Assembly: GCA_024516035.1 (NCBI GenBank)
Contig: CM044963.1
Coordinates: 23,129,676 to 23,193,675, forward strand
Direction of reading: 5' to 3'
DNA length: 64,000 bases
Source of the DNA: Bactericera cockerelli
Taxonomy: Eukaryota; Arthropoda; Insecta; Hemiptera; Triozidae
Under the pieces are notes generated by a model that was not told the DNA's origin, made no database searches, and saw nothing but the letters and a program-made list of their open reading frames with translations. Below, one piece after another: positions 43,375 to 54,384 of this stretch. A program made the translations under genes and the position numbers. Position 1 is the first letter of the stretch. Each line of letters begins with the position of its first letter.

Positions 43375-43445
43375 TTTCTTTGAGATTCGACCACTGACCT
43401 CCAGGTTACAATTCACCTGACTTGATGATCGATCCAAACAAACAG
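43375..43445 (-). repeat. SINE D fragment, minus strand
   Basis: cgaccactgacctccaggtt and cttgatgatcgatcc are the complement of the SINE D head. Confidence 0.5.
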
Positions 43446-43659
43446 ATTGGTAAAAAACAGATGAGAAACAAACTGAAATAGAGTCCGCTAGAAATCATGG
43501 ATTTTCTCTGATGGATTTTTGAAGAGGTTTTATGGATTTGGAATCATTGGATGGTTTATAAATACATCCAAACAGTTAGATGGCTGGATTAAACGTCTAG
43601 TAGAACTTCTTACTTTTCACTTCTTACTGCTTAGTGATACTAAACTGCCTCAGGCAATA

Positions 43660-43845
43660 ATAATAATATCGCCTTATTTATACTGCTCGATTAGGACTAA
43701 TAAGTCCATTATTGTTCCAGCTGAAAGCCCAAGATTTATTATTATGGGGTCAAAACCCCAAACGGGAGGACAACTTGTCATGTCCCAGCTGGGTTTCGAA
43801 CCAGAGACTTCTTGTTTACCAGTCAGACATCTTGATCACTGATTA
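43660..43845 (-). mobile_element. tRNA-derived SINE (family B), minus strand
   Basis: The plus strand begins at the tail (tcgccttatttatactgctc, ggactaataagtcc) and ends at the B box (gctgggtttcgaaccagaga) and acceptor-like tgtcatgtccc. The A-box part is missing. Confidence 0.7.
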
Positions 43846-45760
43846 TTAAAATTGTAAGTACAAGTTTTAATTTCATGAGACCTCTGTTTAAACCTATCAA
43901 ATCTAGTAATCAATCAATCACACAAAATCTAATGTACAACAACATAACCTGGATTAACATACGTATTAATAGGGTTGCTTAAAGCCTAAACCACTCTATT
44001 TAGGGTTGCATTACTAAATACAATATTGCAATATTGCAATAATGCAATCCGTAATGCAGTCGATTATTTTTTCGGCACAAAATAACATGCACCCTTTCTA
44101 ATCCAACTTTTGCTCATTACTGAGGGATCCAGTTTTGCAAAGACTTAAAGGATTTACTTGCAGTTCTGACTTTCCTATATTGCAATTCTTTTGCAGGATA
44201 TTGCTTTTTTTCTTTTCTCTTTATTTATTTATTATGTTAGTAGTTTTTTTTGGCAGTGGACCAAAAATAAGTTCATGAAGCCATATTTTTTGAAATTGAG
44301 TGCAAATTAAAACAAGGTACTGTTTACATAGAATTTTATATAATTACATAGAATTTATTTTATATAATTAATTTTTATACATATAATTACATAGAATTTT
44401 ATATAGTAGATTAAAGTTGTCCTTAACAATTTCAACATACAGTTACTCCAACTGATGAATTTAGTGCAAGATTTAGTCAATTTTGAAGATTCGGGGCCAA
44501 ATTTATAAAATAGAAGTACACTAACAACAGATTTGAGGTATGGTTTGCCTAATCAAAACTCTTTTTTGTCTCCTGCGGACAGACAATTGTTACCAGCGTC
44601 GCAGTTGTGTAACGATTTTTTTGTAATCTCTGCACTGAGCCCCTAAGCTGGTCCTGAAAAGGCTCAGTGCTCGCCTTCTAAACTGGCAACCGCGGATATG
44701 GCTTTAATTTAAGTTTTGACTATTCAAAGCGCATAAAAACTGAAAAAAACCCCTAAGTTCATAACAACCCATTAGTTCCTGAGATATTTAAACGCCACAT
44801 GATTTTTGACACGTTTTACGACTCCTATATTTTTACTATCGGTATTTTCATTTAATAATAATAATTATTATTACTGCTAATTAATAGTAATAATTATATT
44901 GATTATTATTGTTTTGCTGTTACCAACTCTTTTTGAGAACACTCCTTGTGTTGTTTTTCTGGTCTCTTACGCTTAGAACATAACTTTTTGGTTATTATAT
45001 TTTTTTTATGACTCTAGGTGACTTTTTACTGTTTTGGGTTAGGTACCAGTTAAAAAATTTGGTCGTAAAACTAGAACGAACTCTCTGTTGAAGAATTGTA
45101 AACCAGAACAATATGGTTTATGGATTTCAGTAGTCGATTTAATAAGAAAATTATTTAAGAACAAGAATTACCTTTATGATCCTAGCTGGGCGGTCCAAAC
45201 TAGATTACTACAGATTTTTTTATCTGTTATTCCATGGTTTAGTATCTAGGTTGACGCAACAACCAACAGCTGTTTTTCCTGAAGCGTGAATGATGTTATG
45301 GTGGTGGCTTTAGTCTGCATTTCTTGAAAAAAAATCTGAAGTCTTTGTAAAAGCGGGATCAGTGTTGACAAAAAAAATACATTACATGTTTTTTCATGAA
45401 AAAAATAATGTACATCAGAGAGTTTGAATTTTGGCAACATCAATTTTTTTTTTATCTACAAAAGATATAGGGACAATGTTATGGTTAAAATAATAATTAT
45501 ATTTATGAAAGTTGACAAAAAAATGTTCCCTTCCTGTCCAATGAAATGATGACTCTAATACTTCTACTAATAATAATTAGTACATTATGAATATTATAGC
45601 AATAAATAATGCACAAGTTATAAATACATCCTGTATCTCTCAATCATTTTACCCTCATCACAAAAGGGATTTACAAAAGTTAATATTTCGGGGCTTAGGA
45701 AAACTGCCGAAAGCTTCAATAAGCTTCCTGTGTAATCCCTATTCCCTTCCTCGGAATTAA
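43846..45760. other. About 1.9 kb without a gene
   Basis: AT-rich. A tacaatattgcaatattgca palindromic patch lies at 44018-44040 and a duplicated acatagaattttatataat phrase at 44320-44405. No domain in any short frame. It may be host intergenic DNA. Confidence 0.4.
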
Positions 45761-45764
45761 ACCA

Positions 45765-46022
45765 CTTCGTCAGCGGCACATCGACATTGAACAACCTCGC
45801 CAACGGCACACTCCTTCCACTCAGACATAGAACAACCTCGTCAACGGCACACTCCTTCCACTCAGACATAGAACAACCTCGCCAACGGCACACTCCTTCC
45901 ACTCTGACATAGGACCTCTTCGTCAGCGGCACTCCCCTTCCATTTCCGACATAGGACGTCTTCGTCAGCGGCACTCCCCTTCCATTTCCGACATAGGACG
46001 TCTTCGTCAGCGGCACAGTCGA
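45765..46022. repeat. 41-42-bp minisatellite, 6 units
   Basis: caacggcacactccttccac- and cagcggcactccccttccat-type units start at 45801, 45842, 45883, 45924, 45966 and 46008. Two subtypes are arranged in blocks. The open minus-strand frame (VPLTKTSYVGNGRG repeats) is an effect of unit length and not evidence for a gene. Confidence 0.85.
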
Positions 46023-46454
46023 AAAAAAGTTCATTAAACTACCGTAATATTGCTAACGGATGAGTTGTCTTAAGCTAGGGGATTTTGTGAGGGAAGAATA
46101 TAGCTTCAGAGGGATTAAGCTTCAGAAGGAAGTTATTCTGAAAGGGAGGGCTACAGAGGCTTAGGGTTTTCAAAAACGAATAATGGGAGAGACTGGGAAA
46201 ACCCGAAAGACAAACATTCATAACAGAGAAGGGAAAGAGGATTTTTTAATAGTCGAAATGGAATTTTTTTTTGGGAATTTACTTTTTTAAAGAGATTCTG
46301 TTGATAGTTATTTTTGACGGTTTCTTCGATGGTTTTATCTTTGAATCAATCATGTCTTAACTTTTACTGTAATCCATCCAATAAATCTCATTATCATAAT
46401 CGCGCGGCTAGATAAAAGTTACGTTTGACGTCAAAAAAAGCTCCAAAGGCTTGG

Positions 46455-46456
<2 letters not shown>
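46023..46456. other. No feature recognised
   Basis: Left flank of LINE-2; no gene seen. Confidence 0.4.

Positions 46457-46491
<35 letters not shown>
46457..46491 (-). repeat. LINE-2 poly-A tail
   Basis: 35 uninterrupted T on the plus strand mark the 3' end of LINE-2; the short 3' UTR (about 80 bp) precedes it. Confidence 0.85.
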
Positions 46492-46496
<5 letters not shown>

Positions 46497-46571
46497 TACT
46501 TAACGCCCTGCAAACGAGAGCAATTACTAAGTAAAATGTCTAAATCTATCTTATCTATTATAAATTATAAA

Positions 46572-49500
46572 CTATGATTTGATTTCACAAATTAAAATTT
46601 TTGTGTTCTCTTTAAAAACACTAGGTAGGTCTGCAAAGTCCAGATTTGAGGAATATATGTTATAAGTATCCATGGCTGTGGGCAGTGTTGAGTCACTGTA
46701 TACCGGGCTTAGACTAGGACCTCCAGAGGAGAAAAAGGGGGACTGTTTTCTCTGTCTCAGACCCAACAATGGAACCTTGAAAGATATATGTTCCATCGCA
46801 GATGGTATATCAATATTGTTATTTAGGATGTTATATAACAACATTATATAATTATATTTTCTGCGATCCTCTAGACTCTGGAGATCCAAATTTTCGGCTA
46901 ATAGTTTATGTGATATGGCATTAGGATATGTCGGGTAGAAACCATTCTCCTTTCTAAACGCAGATCGCAAAAATTTAGCCTGTATATTCTCCAACATTGA
47001 CACATAGGACTTTGTTTTAGGAGCCCAGATGACAGTGGCATATTCTATTTTACTTCTAACAAGGGATGTGTACAGAAGTCTTAGTGTGTCAGTGTTTTGG
47101 AAAAAGTTGCCATGTCTAAGAATCATACCCAATGTTTGGAAAGCCTTTTTGCATGTCTCAATTATATGTTGCTCAAATTTCAGATTGGCTTGAAAGGTGA
47201 CACCCAGGTCTTTTTTGGTTGTCACGTTTTCAAGGGGCAAGTTATTTATTTTATATTGGTACATGCAGAAAGTCCTCCTTCGAGTAAGACTCATGACATG
47301 ACACTTCTTAATACTGAATTCCAATTTCTTTTTTCCAAGCCATTTTACGACCGCATCCAGATCCTCCTGCAACAGACGACAATCATTCTCATTGGAGATT
47401 ACTCTAAAGAGTTTGAAGTCGTCCGCATACAAAAGGTATTGAGAATGGTTTACTACCTCTCCTATGCCATCCATTAATATTGCAAAGAATATTCCTGACA
47501 ATTTGGATCCCTGAATCACAGAGGACGTGGGGAAATATGGTTCAGATAAACAACCCTTAAAGAAAACTCTTTGTTCTCTCCTCTGGAGGTACGAGGCAAC
47601 AAATTTTACGATATCTATTGAGAAACCAAAATCTAATAGGGTTCTCAACAGTACCTCGTGAGAGACTCTGTCGAAGGCACGATGGATGTCGGTATATATA
47701 AGTGTCTATCTGTGGGCTGCCATCACCCAAAGCCCTGGTAACATAAGAATAAAATTCTACCAAGTTGGATACAGTAGACCTGTGCCTAATAAATCCATGT
47801 TGAGCTGGAGAGATTTTTTTATATACAAAGCTTGATATGCGTTTAAATATGCAACTCTCAAAAACTTTTGAGAATACGCTTATATTTGACACCGGTCTGT
47901 GGTCCAACAAGTCAGGATTCTTTTTCTTTGGAATTGGTGTCACTTTCGTTATTTTAAGCAGTTCTGGAAAAATACATGTGCTTAGTGAGAGATTGTAAAT
48001 ATGCTGAAGAACAGGAACAAGACTACTTTTACAAGATTTAACCAAAGCAGGCGGGATGGAATCTAATCCAGGACCTTTATTTGGTAATAGATCAATACTT
48101 TCAATAACTTCATCACCCGAAAGTAGGAAACTTGAAAACTCTTCAGATACATTGAACTTGTCATTTTTGATATTATAATCTGGAGCCGGTTTGGTGTATG
48201 TTGATTCAAAAATATTAGCGAACTGGTTACAAATCTTATTTGGATCTGTGATCAATTTTCCATCTATTTTAAAAGTTTTTGGGGCCAGAGATTTATTCCT
48301 ACTTTTTAAAAAATTATAAAAGTTTTTAGGATTTATGTGAATTTCTTTTTCAATTTTTTGAATATATTTTTTGAACCCTGTCTTTAATGTTTTTTTGCAT
48401 GTTCTTTTTATGTTGACCAATTCTCTTGGATTAGTGTTCTTCTTTTTTTCTCAATCTTTCCTTTTTCCTGTAGATAGAAATAATTTCTTTTGTCCACCAC
48501 TTAGGGTAATGCTTTTTATTTGTGTACTTTTTATGACCGTATTTGGGTATGGTTTTGTTTAGTTCTATGTAAAACATTTCATAAAATAGTTCCATTGCTT
48601 CATTTGGATCATTCAGGTTGAAAACAGGAGACCAGTCAATGTTATTAATATTAATTACTGTTTCAGTTAAATTTAGGTCTGACTTAAATATATATCTATT
48701 TTTATCAAATAGGCTTTCACTTTTTATTTCGTCTGTTTTGTTATTAGCCGTATAATTAATCTTAGTATTACTTTTTTTGCTTTTGGTTTTGTTCCTGTTT
48801 TTCTTGTATCCGATTGAAATATTTAGTGTTGGATGATATTCATCTTCCTTCACAAATGGATCTCCTTTTTGCACAAGCACATGTATTCCCCTTTTTAGAT
48901 CTGGACTTCGCTTACAATGAAAAAGTACGAGGTCTAATGTGTTACCTAGTTTATTAACGACATTATTCAAAGATCTTAATGATAAATAACTTAACATGTT
49001 GTTAAGAGACCGAGTTAAGTATGTTTCAGTATGTTCAATGCCATTAGTATTTAATGTTTGATAAAAATTAGGGATATTCATATCACCTAAGATTATGACA
49101 TTTTGATTTTTTAATTGTGATGTAATGGTTTCGAAACACTCATTTAGAGCTTCTAATGATAGATTGTTTACAGGGGGTGGCATGTAAATTACACACACAA
49201 AAACAGTTAAGTGGTCTAATTTTATTTTCACCCATATATTTTCAATTTCTGGTCTATTACAGTTCCAATGATCTAACATTTGTGCAGAATATTTATTAGC
49301 AACCCCCAATAAGCAACCGCCACCACGGCTTTTGCCTGTTACTTCTGTGTTCCTGTCTTGTCTAAAGACAGTATATTGCTCACTATCGAAAAGTTCAGAG
49401 TCATGAATATCTTCCGCCAACCATGTCTCTGTGAGTGCGATAATATCATGCTCTTGGTTTATGGATGACTCATAAAACTCTTTCGTTTTGGTCCGTAAAC

Positions 49501-49621
49501 CTCTAACGTTTTGGTAAGCTATTGATACAATATGCTTGAAACAATCAACTCGGTCTCCCAAAATTTCATTCAAGTTATCCCCACTGATATCAGAGTCTGA
49601 AGACTCATTACATGATTTCAC
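46572..49621 (-). pseudogene. LINE-2 ORF2: endonuclease and reverse transcriptase, two frame changes
   Basis: Endonuclease: SIAYQNVRGLRTKTKEF, TETWLAEDI, GKSRGGGCLLGV, VFVCVIYMPPP, ILGDMNIPNF, YHPTLNISIG. Reverse transcriptase: PNKGPGLDSIPPALVKSC, ITKVTPIPKKKNPDLLDHRP, AQHGFIRHRSTVSNL, motif A near 47670-47690 (YTDIHRAFDRVS in one frame), motif B QGSKLSGIFF, motif C YLLYADDFKLF. The C-terminal part (KTKSYVSMLENIQAKFLRSA) runs to the stop at 46572. Frame changes lie in an A7 tract (48443-48449) and a TA tract (47693-47700). The first conserved endonuclease residues are not preceded by an in-frame ATG; the frame opens after a TGA near 49650 and has a GTG at 49619-49621. Confidence 0.8.
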
Positions 49622-49679
49622 CGGGATTGAACCTGAACCACTTGTACAGAGACATCAATGTCAGCTGATTGCTTGTTAA

Positions 49680-52076
49680 TTACACTAGAGTTAACATTCT
49701 GTTCGGATAGTAAAAATTTTGTTTCTGAATAATTTTATTCTGATGATGAAGATGTGTAGGTACAGGGTGTTGTGGTTGAACAAGAGGAGGTCTGATCGCG
49801 AACATCTGGTTCTCGCTATTTGGTAGAATATCATGTATTCTGCTATGTAGATGGTGGTTTATATATTCACCACGGTTGTGGTTGTTCTCATGAGCGGGGT
49901 CTGTGTAGACTGGGCCTCGTTGAGCGGGGTCTGTGTAGACTGGGCCTCGTTGTGCGGGGTCTGTGTAGACTGGGCCTCGTTGTGCGGGGTCTGTGTAGAC
50001 TGGGCCTCGTTGAGCGGGGTCTGTGTAGACTGGGCCTCGTTGTGCGGGGTCTGTGTAGACTGGGCCTCGTTGAGCGGGGTCTGTGTAGACTGGGCCTCGT
50101 TGTACGGGGTCTGTGTAGACTGGGCCTCGTTGAGCGGGGTCCGTGTAGACTGGGCCTCGTTGAGCGGGGTCTGTGTAGACTGGGCCTCGTTGAGCGGGGT
50201 CTGTGTAGACTGGGCCGCTTTGGTCACTTTGAGGGAAGGGTATAAACCTTCTTCTGGCCGAGTGAAGGTTCTGGGGCATAGGCCGAGGTTGATTTGAGTA
50301 GATAGTTTGGTCCAGAAACATATGAGACATATTGCCACCTGGTGGTCTGAGGTTGCAAGATTGTGTATGCAACAACATACAAGGACAATTTCCTCTGGTC
50401 ACCTGTGCATATGAAGCATTTTGATGAGGACCAATGTTGTTAGGTTGTGCACTCTTATTCACATATTCTCTTTGAATATACGAAGGCACATTCCTAGGGA
50501 TTATGTCGGTATTTTTTTTCGTTTGTCTCTTTTCATGTGTAGGGTACCTTGTATATGATGGAAAGTTCAACTTGTATCCATCGTTTCTCCTCTTATGATC
50601 TATCTTACTTTGAGATAGAGACCTTTCATTACCAGTAGGTTTGATAGTCACTCTATTCTGGGTTTGGGTTGAGTTACTAAAACCAAACAAGGTTGTTGCA
50701 ATTTTATGTGTCAGTTTGTTTTTGCCTGAGGCGTTGAGATGAATACCATCCTGAGTTAATTGATTATATTTGACCAATTTTGTGTTTACAATTTTACATG
50801 TTTCGCCCCATTTTTTGACGTAATGTTTAATACGGGTATTCAGGTTACTTATGTGTTTGTTTATCTTAGGGACATCAAATCTTTTTAATATCTGAACAAT
50901 GTAGATGGTTTTACATTTTTTAAGTTTTAGTAAAAGTGAATCTAACGCGTTTTTCATTATATCCCATGATGTTATAAATAAGTCATTTGTACCAAGAAGT
51001 AAAATTGCTGAATCTAATTCTGAAACTTCTTCATGAAACATCTGGTTAGCTTTCTCAAAACCAATACCACCACGAGTATAGTCCACGATATTAACATTCT
51101 CGGGACATTTAGTAGATAGGTTAAGTTTGATACTAGCGGCAATACTGTCACCTATTAGGAAAAGGTTTTGTTTTGATTTGTATGACTTTTTGCCCGACAC
51201 TTTATTTATTTGGATGTTACCATTATTTTTTGTGATTGCGTTTACATTACGATCATTAGTTGTTATGGCATCCTGTAGTTGTTTCTTATTCACATTCTGC
51301 TTTTGTTTATTATTGATATTAGAATTAGTGGTGGTATTAGGACTAGCTCGTCTTTGAGTTGGAGAGATTTGCTCATGTGGTTCATTTATAATTATATTTG
51401 GTGATATGTATTCAAGGATTGTGCTCTCCTGACTTTCTTCAAATATGTCTTTTGAGATCTCTGTTATTGTCCTATCATTGTTTTCATTTTCATTATTTGC
51501 CAACGTTTCTTTGGGACAGGAAGCAGACTGAGAGAACGTTTCGTTTATCTCTATCAATAGATTTTTAGTGATAAGTGGTTCTTTATATGTATCGTCTTTC
51601 TTACGATTCATACATGTTGATATTGTCTCCTTCAGCTCCTGTATGAACTCAGATTTATCCTGAATATCCTGCTTCATGTTGTTTTTTTCTTGAAGCAGTT
51701 CTTCATATTTCTGCTTCAGTTGTATTATTTCAGAATTGAGATTTGATAGTTGTTCATCATTTTCATCAAAGATGATTTGTACTCTTTCATCATTTATCTT
51801 CAGTTTTTGTTCCAAGGCTGAACATTTATCGTAAGTTTCTTTCAGGTTCTGATTGCAAATAACTTGATCTTCGAGAGCTTGTTCATATTGTTCATATTTA
51901 TAATTGAGTTTATTTAGCAAATCACCTATAACATGAACTAGCTCATTGGTATCAATTTTATTCCCATCAAGAGTCTCAATCTGTGTTTTCAGAGAGAGGT
52001 AGGTGTCGATGTAGTCATCTTTTGGAATGAAGGACTTAAAATTGAATTTATTGCCTCTGGTTTTTCTCTGATACAT
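49680..52076 (-). CDS. LINE-2 ORF1: coiled coil, SGNH esterase-like domain, 10-aa repeats
   Basis: First ATG at 52074-52076 gives 798 aa, stop TAA. Residues about 55-155 form a long coiled coil (rich in E, K, L, Q, N). The SGNH hydrolase blocks are all visible: block I FLIGDSIAAS (Ser near 310), block II TRGGIGF, block III LLLGTNDLF (Asn near 364), block V QDGIHLN (Asp near 443, His near 446). Esterase-type ORF1s are known in CR1-group LINEs; their role is unproven but they are thought to aid RNP or membrane association. Residues about 621-728 are eleven copies of PAQRGPVYTD, expanded from a 30-bp DNA repeat. The remainder is Asn/Lys-rich and likely disordered. A TTG nine codons upstream is in frame but an ATG start is more likely. 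Confidence 0.8.
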   Translation of the reverse strand: MYQRKTRGNKFNFKSFIPKDDYIDTYLSLKTQIETLDGNKIDTNELVHVIGDLLNKLNYKYEQYEQALEDQVICNQNLKETYDKCSALEQKLKINDERVQIIFDENDEQLSNLNSEIIQLKQKYEELLQEKNNMKQDIQDKSEFIQELKETISTCMNRKKDDTYKEPLITKNLLIEINETFSQSASCPKETLANNENENNDRTITEISKDIFEESQESTILEYISPNIIINEPHEQISPTQRRASPNTTTNSNINNKQKQNVNKKQLQDAITTNDRNVNAITKNNGNIQINKVSGKKSYKSKQNLFLIGDSIAASIKLNLSTKCPENVNIVDYTRGGIGFEKANQMFHEEVSELDSAILLLGTNDLFITSWDIMKNALDSLLLKLKKCKTIYIVQILKRFDVPKINKHISNLNTRIKHYVKKWGETCKIVNTKLVKYNQLTQDGIHLNASGKNKLTHKIATTLFGFSNSTQTQNRVTIKPTGNERSLSQSKIDHKRRNDGYKLNFPSYTRYPTHEKRQTKKNTDIIPRNVPSYIQREYVNKSAQPNNIGPHQNASYAQVTRGNCPCMLLHTQSCNLRPPGGNMSHMFLDQTIYSNQPRPMPQNLHSARRRFIPFPQSDQSGPVYTDPAQRGPVYTDPAQRGPVYTDPAQRGPVYTDPVQRGPVYTDPAQRGPVYTDPAQRGPVYTDPAQRGPVYTDPAQRGPVYTDPAQRGPVYTDPAQRGPVYTDPAHENNHNRGEYINHHLHSRIHDILPNSENQMFAIRPPLVQPQHPVPTHLHHQNKIIQKQNFYYPNRMLTLV
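49892..50215. repeat. 30-bp minisatellite in LINE-2 ORF1
   Basis: Eleven units of a 30-bp sequence (ggtctgtgtagactgggcct plus a cgttgagcgg/cgttgtgcgg linker). A few synonymous or single-residue differences separate units. Because 30 is divisible by three, unit number can change without breaking ORF1; it also opens spurious frames on both strands. Confidence 0.95.
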
Positions 52077-52140
52077 GATGCTTTCAATAGTATTTCTTTT
52101 CAAATTATTCTCAGTGGAAGTGAAAGGGGTACTTCCCCTA

Positions 52141-52609
52141 CAAGTTAACTACTCATACCATTGAAGTTTATGTACTGAAAAGTACTGAGTAATTTATAAG
52201 TTCTATTTGTTTTATTTTAAAGATTGTACTAGATTATAAAAAAGTTTTTAAAAAAAATAGTTTATCAGGACTTATCTGTATTGTGGATCCAGGAAAAAAA
52301 GGAAAAAAAGAAGGAAAAAAAGAAGGACTTTCAAATATTACGGTTGATCAAAATCATCAACCAATTTTGATTTATCATCTGGACATACTTAAATATATCC
52401 ATCCATTGATATGGACTAGGAAACCCTCACAGGAAGTCAACTCTATCATTTGTGCGTCCTGTATATGATTTGTGCGTCCTCTCCAACATTAGAATGTCGT
52501 CCTGAATGAAAATAACGCCATGGCTGGGTGATTCTCAGCTTTGGGTGATTATTGAATGAATCAAATGACTATGGTGATTCTTTAATTGTTGAATAGTAAT
52601 AATTGATTA
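52141..52609. other. No gene; aaaaagaagg simple repeat near 52285-52330
   Basis: AT-rich flank of LINE-2 with a small A/G repeat. Confidence 0.4.
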
Positions 52610-52870
52610 TGACCTGGATGTCACACGAGATAGAGAGACAGAGAGGTAGAGAGAGAGATAAAAAAAGAGAAAGCGAGAGAGAGAAGAGGGGAGAAAGAGA
52701 AAGAAAGGAAGAGAGAGTAATTGAAGAGAAAATGAGATTGAGAAAAAGAGAGAGGAAAGAGGAGTGAGAGTGTATAACATAGAGATAGTAGATATAAGAG
52801 ACAGCGAGAGAGAGAGAGCGTGTGAGGGATTGAGAAAGAGAGAGAGGGAAGAAGAGAGGAAGTACAGATT
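52610..52870 (+). repeat. GA-rich low-complexity array
   Basis: About 250 bp of gagagagagaaagag-like sequence; the minus strand Ser/Leu-rich frames are artefacts. Confidence 0.9.
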
Positions 52871-53679
52871 GTCGTAGACTCCGGACAGGATGGGTGAGGC
52901 AATGCCTTCAGCATGTGAAAATGGTAATAGTTCATTAAATCCTAGTGCTGATGGTGATGTTAATTTTGATGATAACATTGATCCTGGTGATAAATCTAAT
53001 AATGATTCTTTGTAGCATTAGTCCATATAGAGAACTTCCGGAGTAGTCCAGACTCCAAAGTGACATCAGATAAATCACCAGTCAAACTGTCAGTAGCAAA
53101 AGAGATGTAGTATCTACACAGAACCTAACACTTTTAATTATTTATTAATAAATTGGTATTTTTGATTATTCTTTATCAAATTGAATGTCAGATTTAATCC
53201 CAAATACATGTAATAATGTATACGGTATTGTTTGTTTTCTTTTAGTTCTACTAGATTTTTATCTAAAAATTACAGATTACAGATACAAAATAACTAATAA
53301 AGGTTTTTTTTTTAATTTTTAACTTGCCCTGAATCTTTGGAACAGTAACAACATTGATTTGGGTTTGAAAATAGGTTAAAGATAAGCTTATCAGAGTGAT
53401 GGGACTCATGGATATCACTTGTTGTCACTGGCGTTATCACTGTTATCACTTCTATGTGCAAGTGGAAATATCTTGCTCAGAATTGTGATCTTTTACAATA
53501 AAATATCTATTGTTTTTTTTATATTTTGAAGAAGAAGAAAATATAGCATAAAATAAAATAAACATTAGATTTGGCGAAGTTAATGTTTTAAACCATTTTA
53601 AAACTAATCCGAATCAAGAACGATTTTAAATCATTCAGTGTCTTTTAGATATTTTTTTATATAAAATATTATTATTATT
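52871..53679. other. No feature recognised
   Basis: AT-rich. A short ATG-started frame is present at 52879 (GAT-rich) but is not convincing. Confidence 0.35.
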
Positions 53680-54105
53680 TAATTCTTTATTAGATATAAA
53701 TATAAGACGCACATATGTAAAGTAAAAATATTTATTACAAAAATTAAAAAATGGAAACAATATAAACAATAAAAAGGAAAAAATAGATAAATATATTATA
53801 CTCACATAATTATGTCCTAATTATGTGAGTATAATATATTTATAATCTGAGGTTAATGTGGGTAGCTGGTACGATTCCCAGCGAATGGAGGGTAAAACCC
53901 CCGTCCTAATCCAGGACGTTAAATCAAATAGAATCGTTGGCGTTAGGAAGGGCATCCAGCCATAAAAAAAAAACGTGCTCCACCCTACCAACCTCAACCA
54001 TGAGGTTGAACAATGCCGACCCCAAAAGCAACATAAGCTAATATGGGATAAAGGCAAGGGAGATATATACTCACATAATTATGTCCTAACTAAAGAGCCG
54101 GGTTA
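53680..54105 (-). mobile_element. LINE 3' end (family J), minus strand, split by a SINE
   Basis: The J copy reads (TTA)n, AT-rich, then stops at tcacataattatgtcctaa (53801-53820) and resumes at 54068 with ctcacataattatgtcctaa, followed by ctaaagagccgggtta. The break carries a SINE (53844-54065) and a 24-bp direct duplication. Confidence 0.7.
53797..54089 (+). mobile_element. SINE O insertion with 24-bp TSD and inverted target copy
   Basis: tatactcacataattatgtc and the next four bases occur at 53797-53820 and 54066-54089. Right after the left copy comes its inverted repeat (53818-53843, 26 bp, complement of 53787-53812). The SINE body from 53849 has tgaggttaatgtgggtagct, cagcgaatggagggtaaaac, ccccgtcc, then ggcgttaggaagggcatcca, a motif seen in SINE tails of several invertebrates, and ends near gggataaaggcaagg. 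Confidence 0.7.
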
Positions 54106-54384
54106 GAGGAGAGAGAAAAATATTTATCAAACGACAAACGCCTCAACAACACAGTATACAAGATTTCTTTCTTTTATCTATCTTCTTTCTTTTTCTTGAT
54201 CTTAGATATTTTCATTAATATAATATTGATAATATTTATACTGGGCAGTCAAACCCTCTTGAAAACCATCCTGGCCACAGGACTGATTTGATTCTGCTTT
54301 GGGACCATCAGCAATAATATCCTGTAGCTACATTGCACTGATTTCAGTCTCTACGGGTTGGTTTCACTTTCATAAATATTATAA

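Larger units (their letters stand above)
46457..52140 (-). mobile_element. LINE-2: CR1-like non-LTR retrotransposon, near full length
   Basis: Minus strand. It ends in a pure A tail (35 T at 46457-46491 on the plus strand). ORF1 (49680-52076) is intact; ORF2 (46572-49621) is interrupted only by two frame changes, both in simple tracts. The ORF1 esterase plus AP endonuclease plus reverse transcriptase layout is typical of the CR1 group and its relatives. The long pure tail and open ORF1 suggest a young insertion. No convincing target duplication was seen at the two edges. Confidence 0.8.

Noticed and set aside
45618..46034. 138-codon frame with VPLTKTSYVGNGRG repeats
   Set aside because: Half of it is the 41-42-bp minisatellite; no domain in the rest.
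49820..50338. Three long overlapping frames on both strands across the 30-bp repeat
   Set aside because: They exist only because a 30-bp repeat keeps all frames open; the ORF1 frame is the one that extends on both sides and carries domains.
46457..52140. Target-site duplication around LINE-2
   Set aside because: I compared the sequence left of the A tail (ctccaaaggcttgggg) with the region right of 52103 and found no convincing match.
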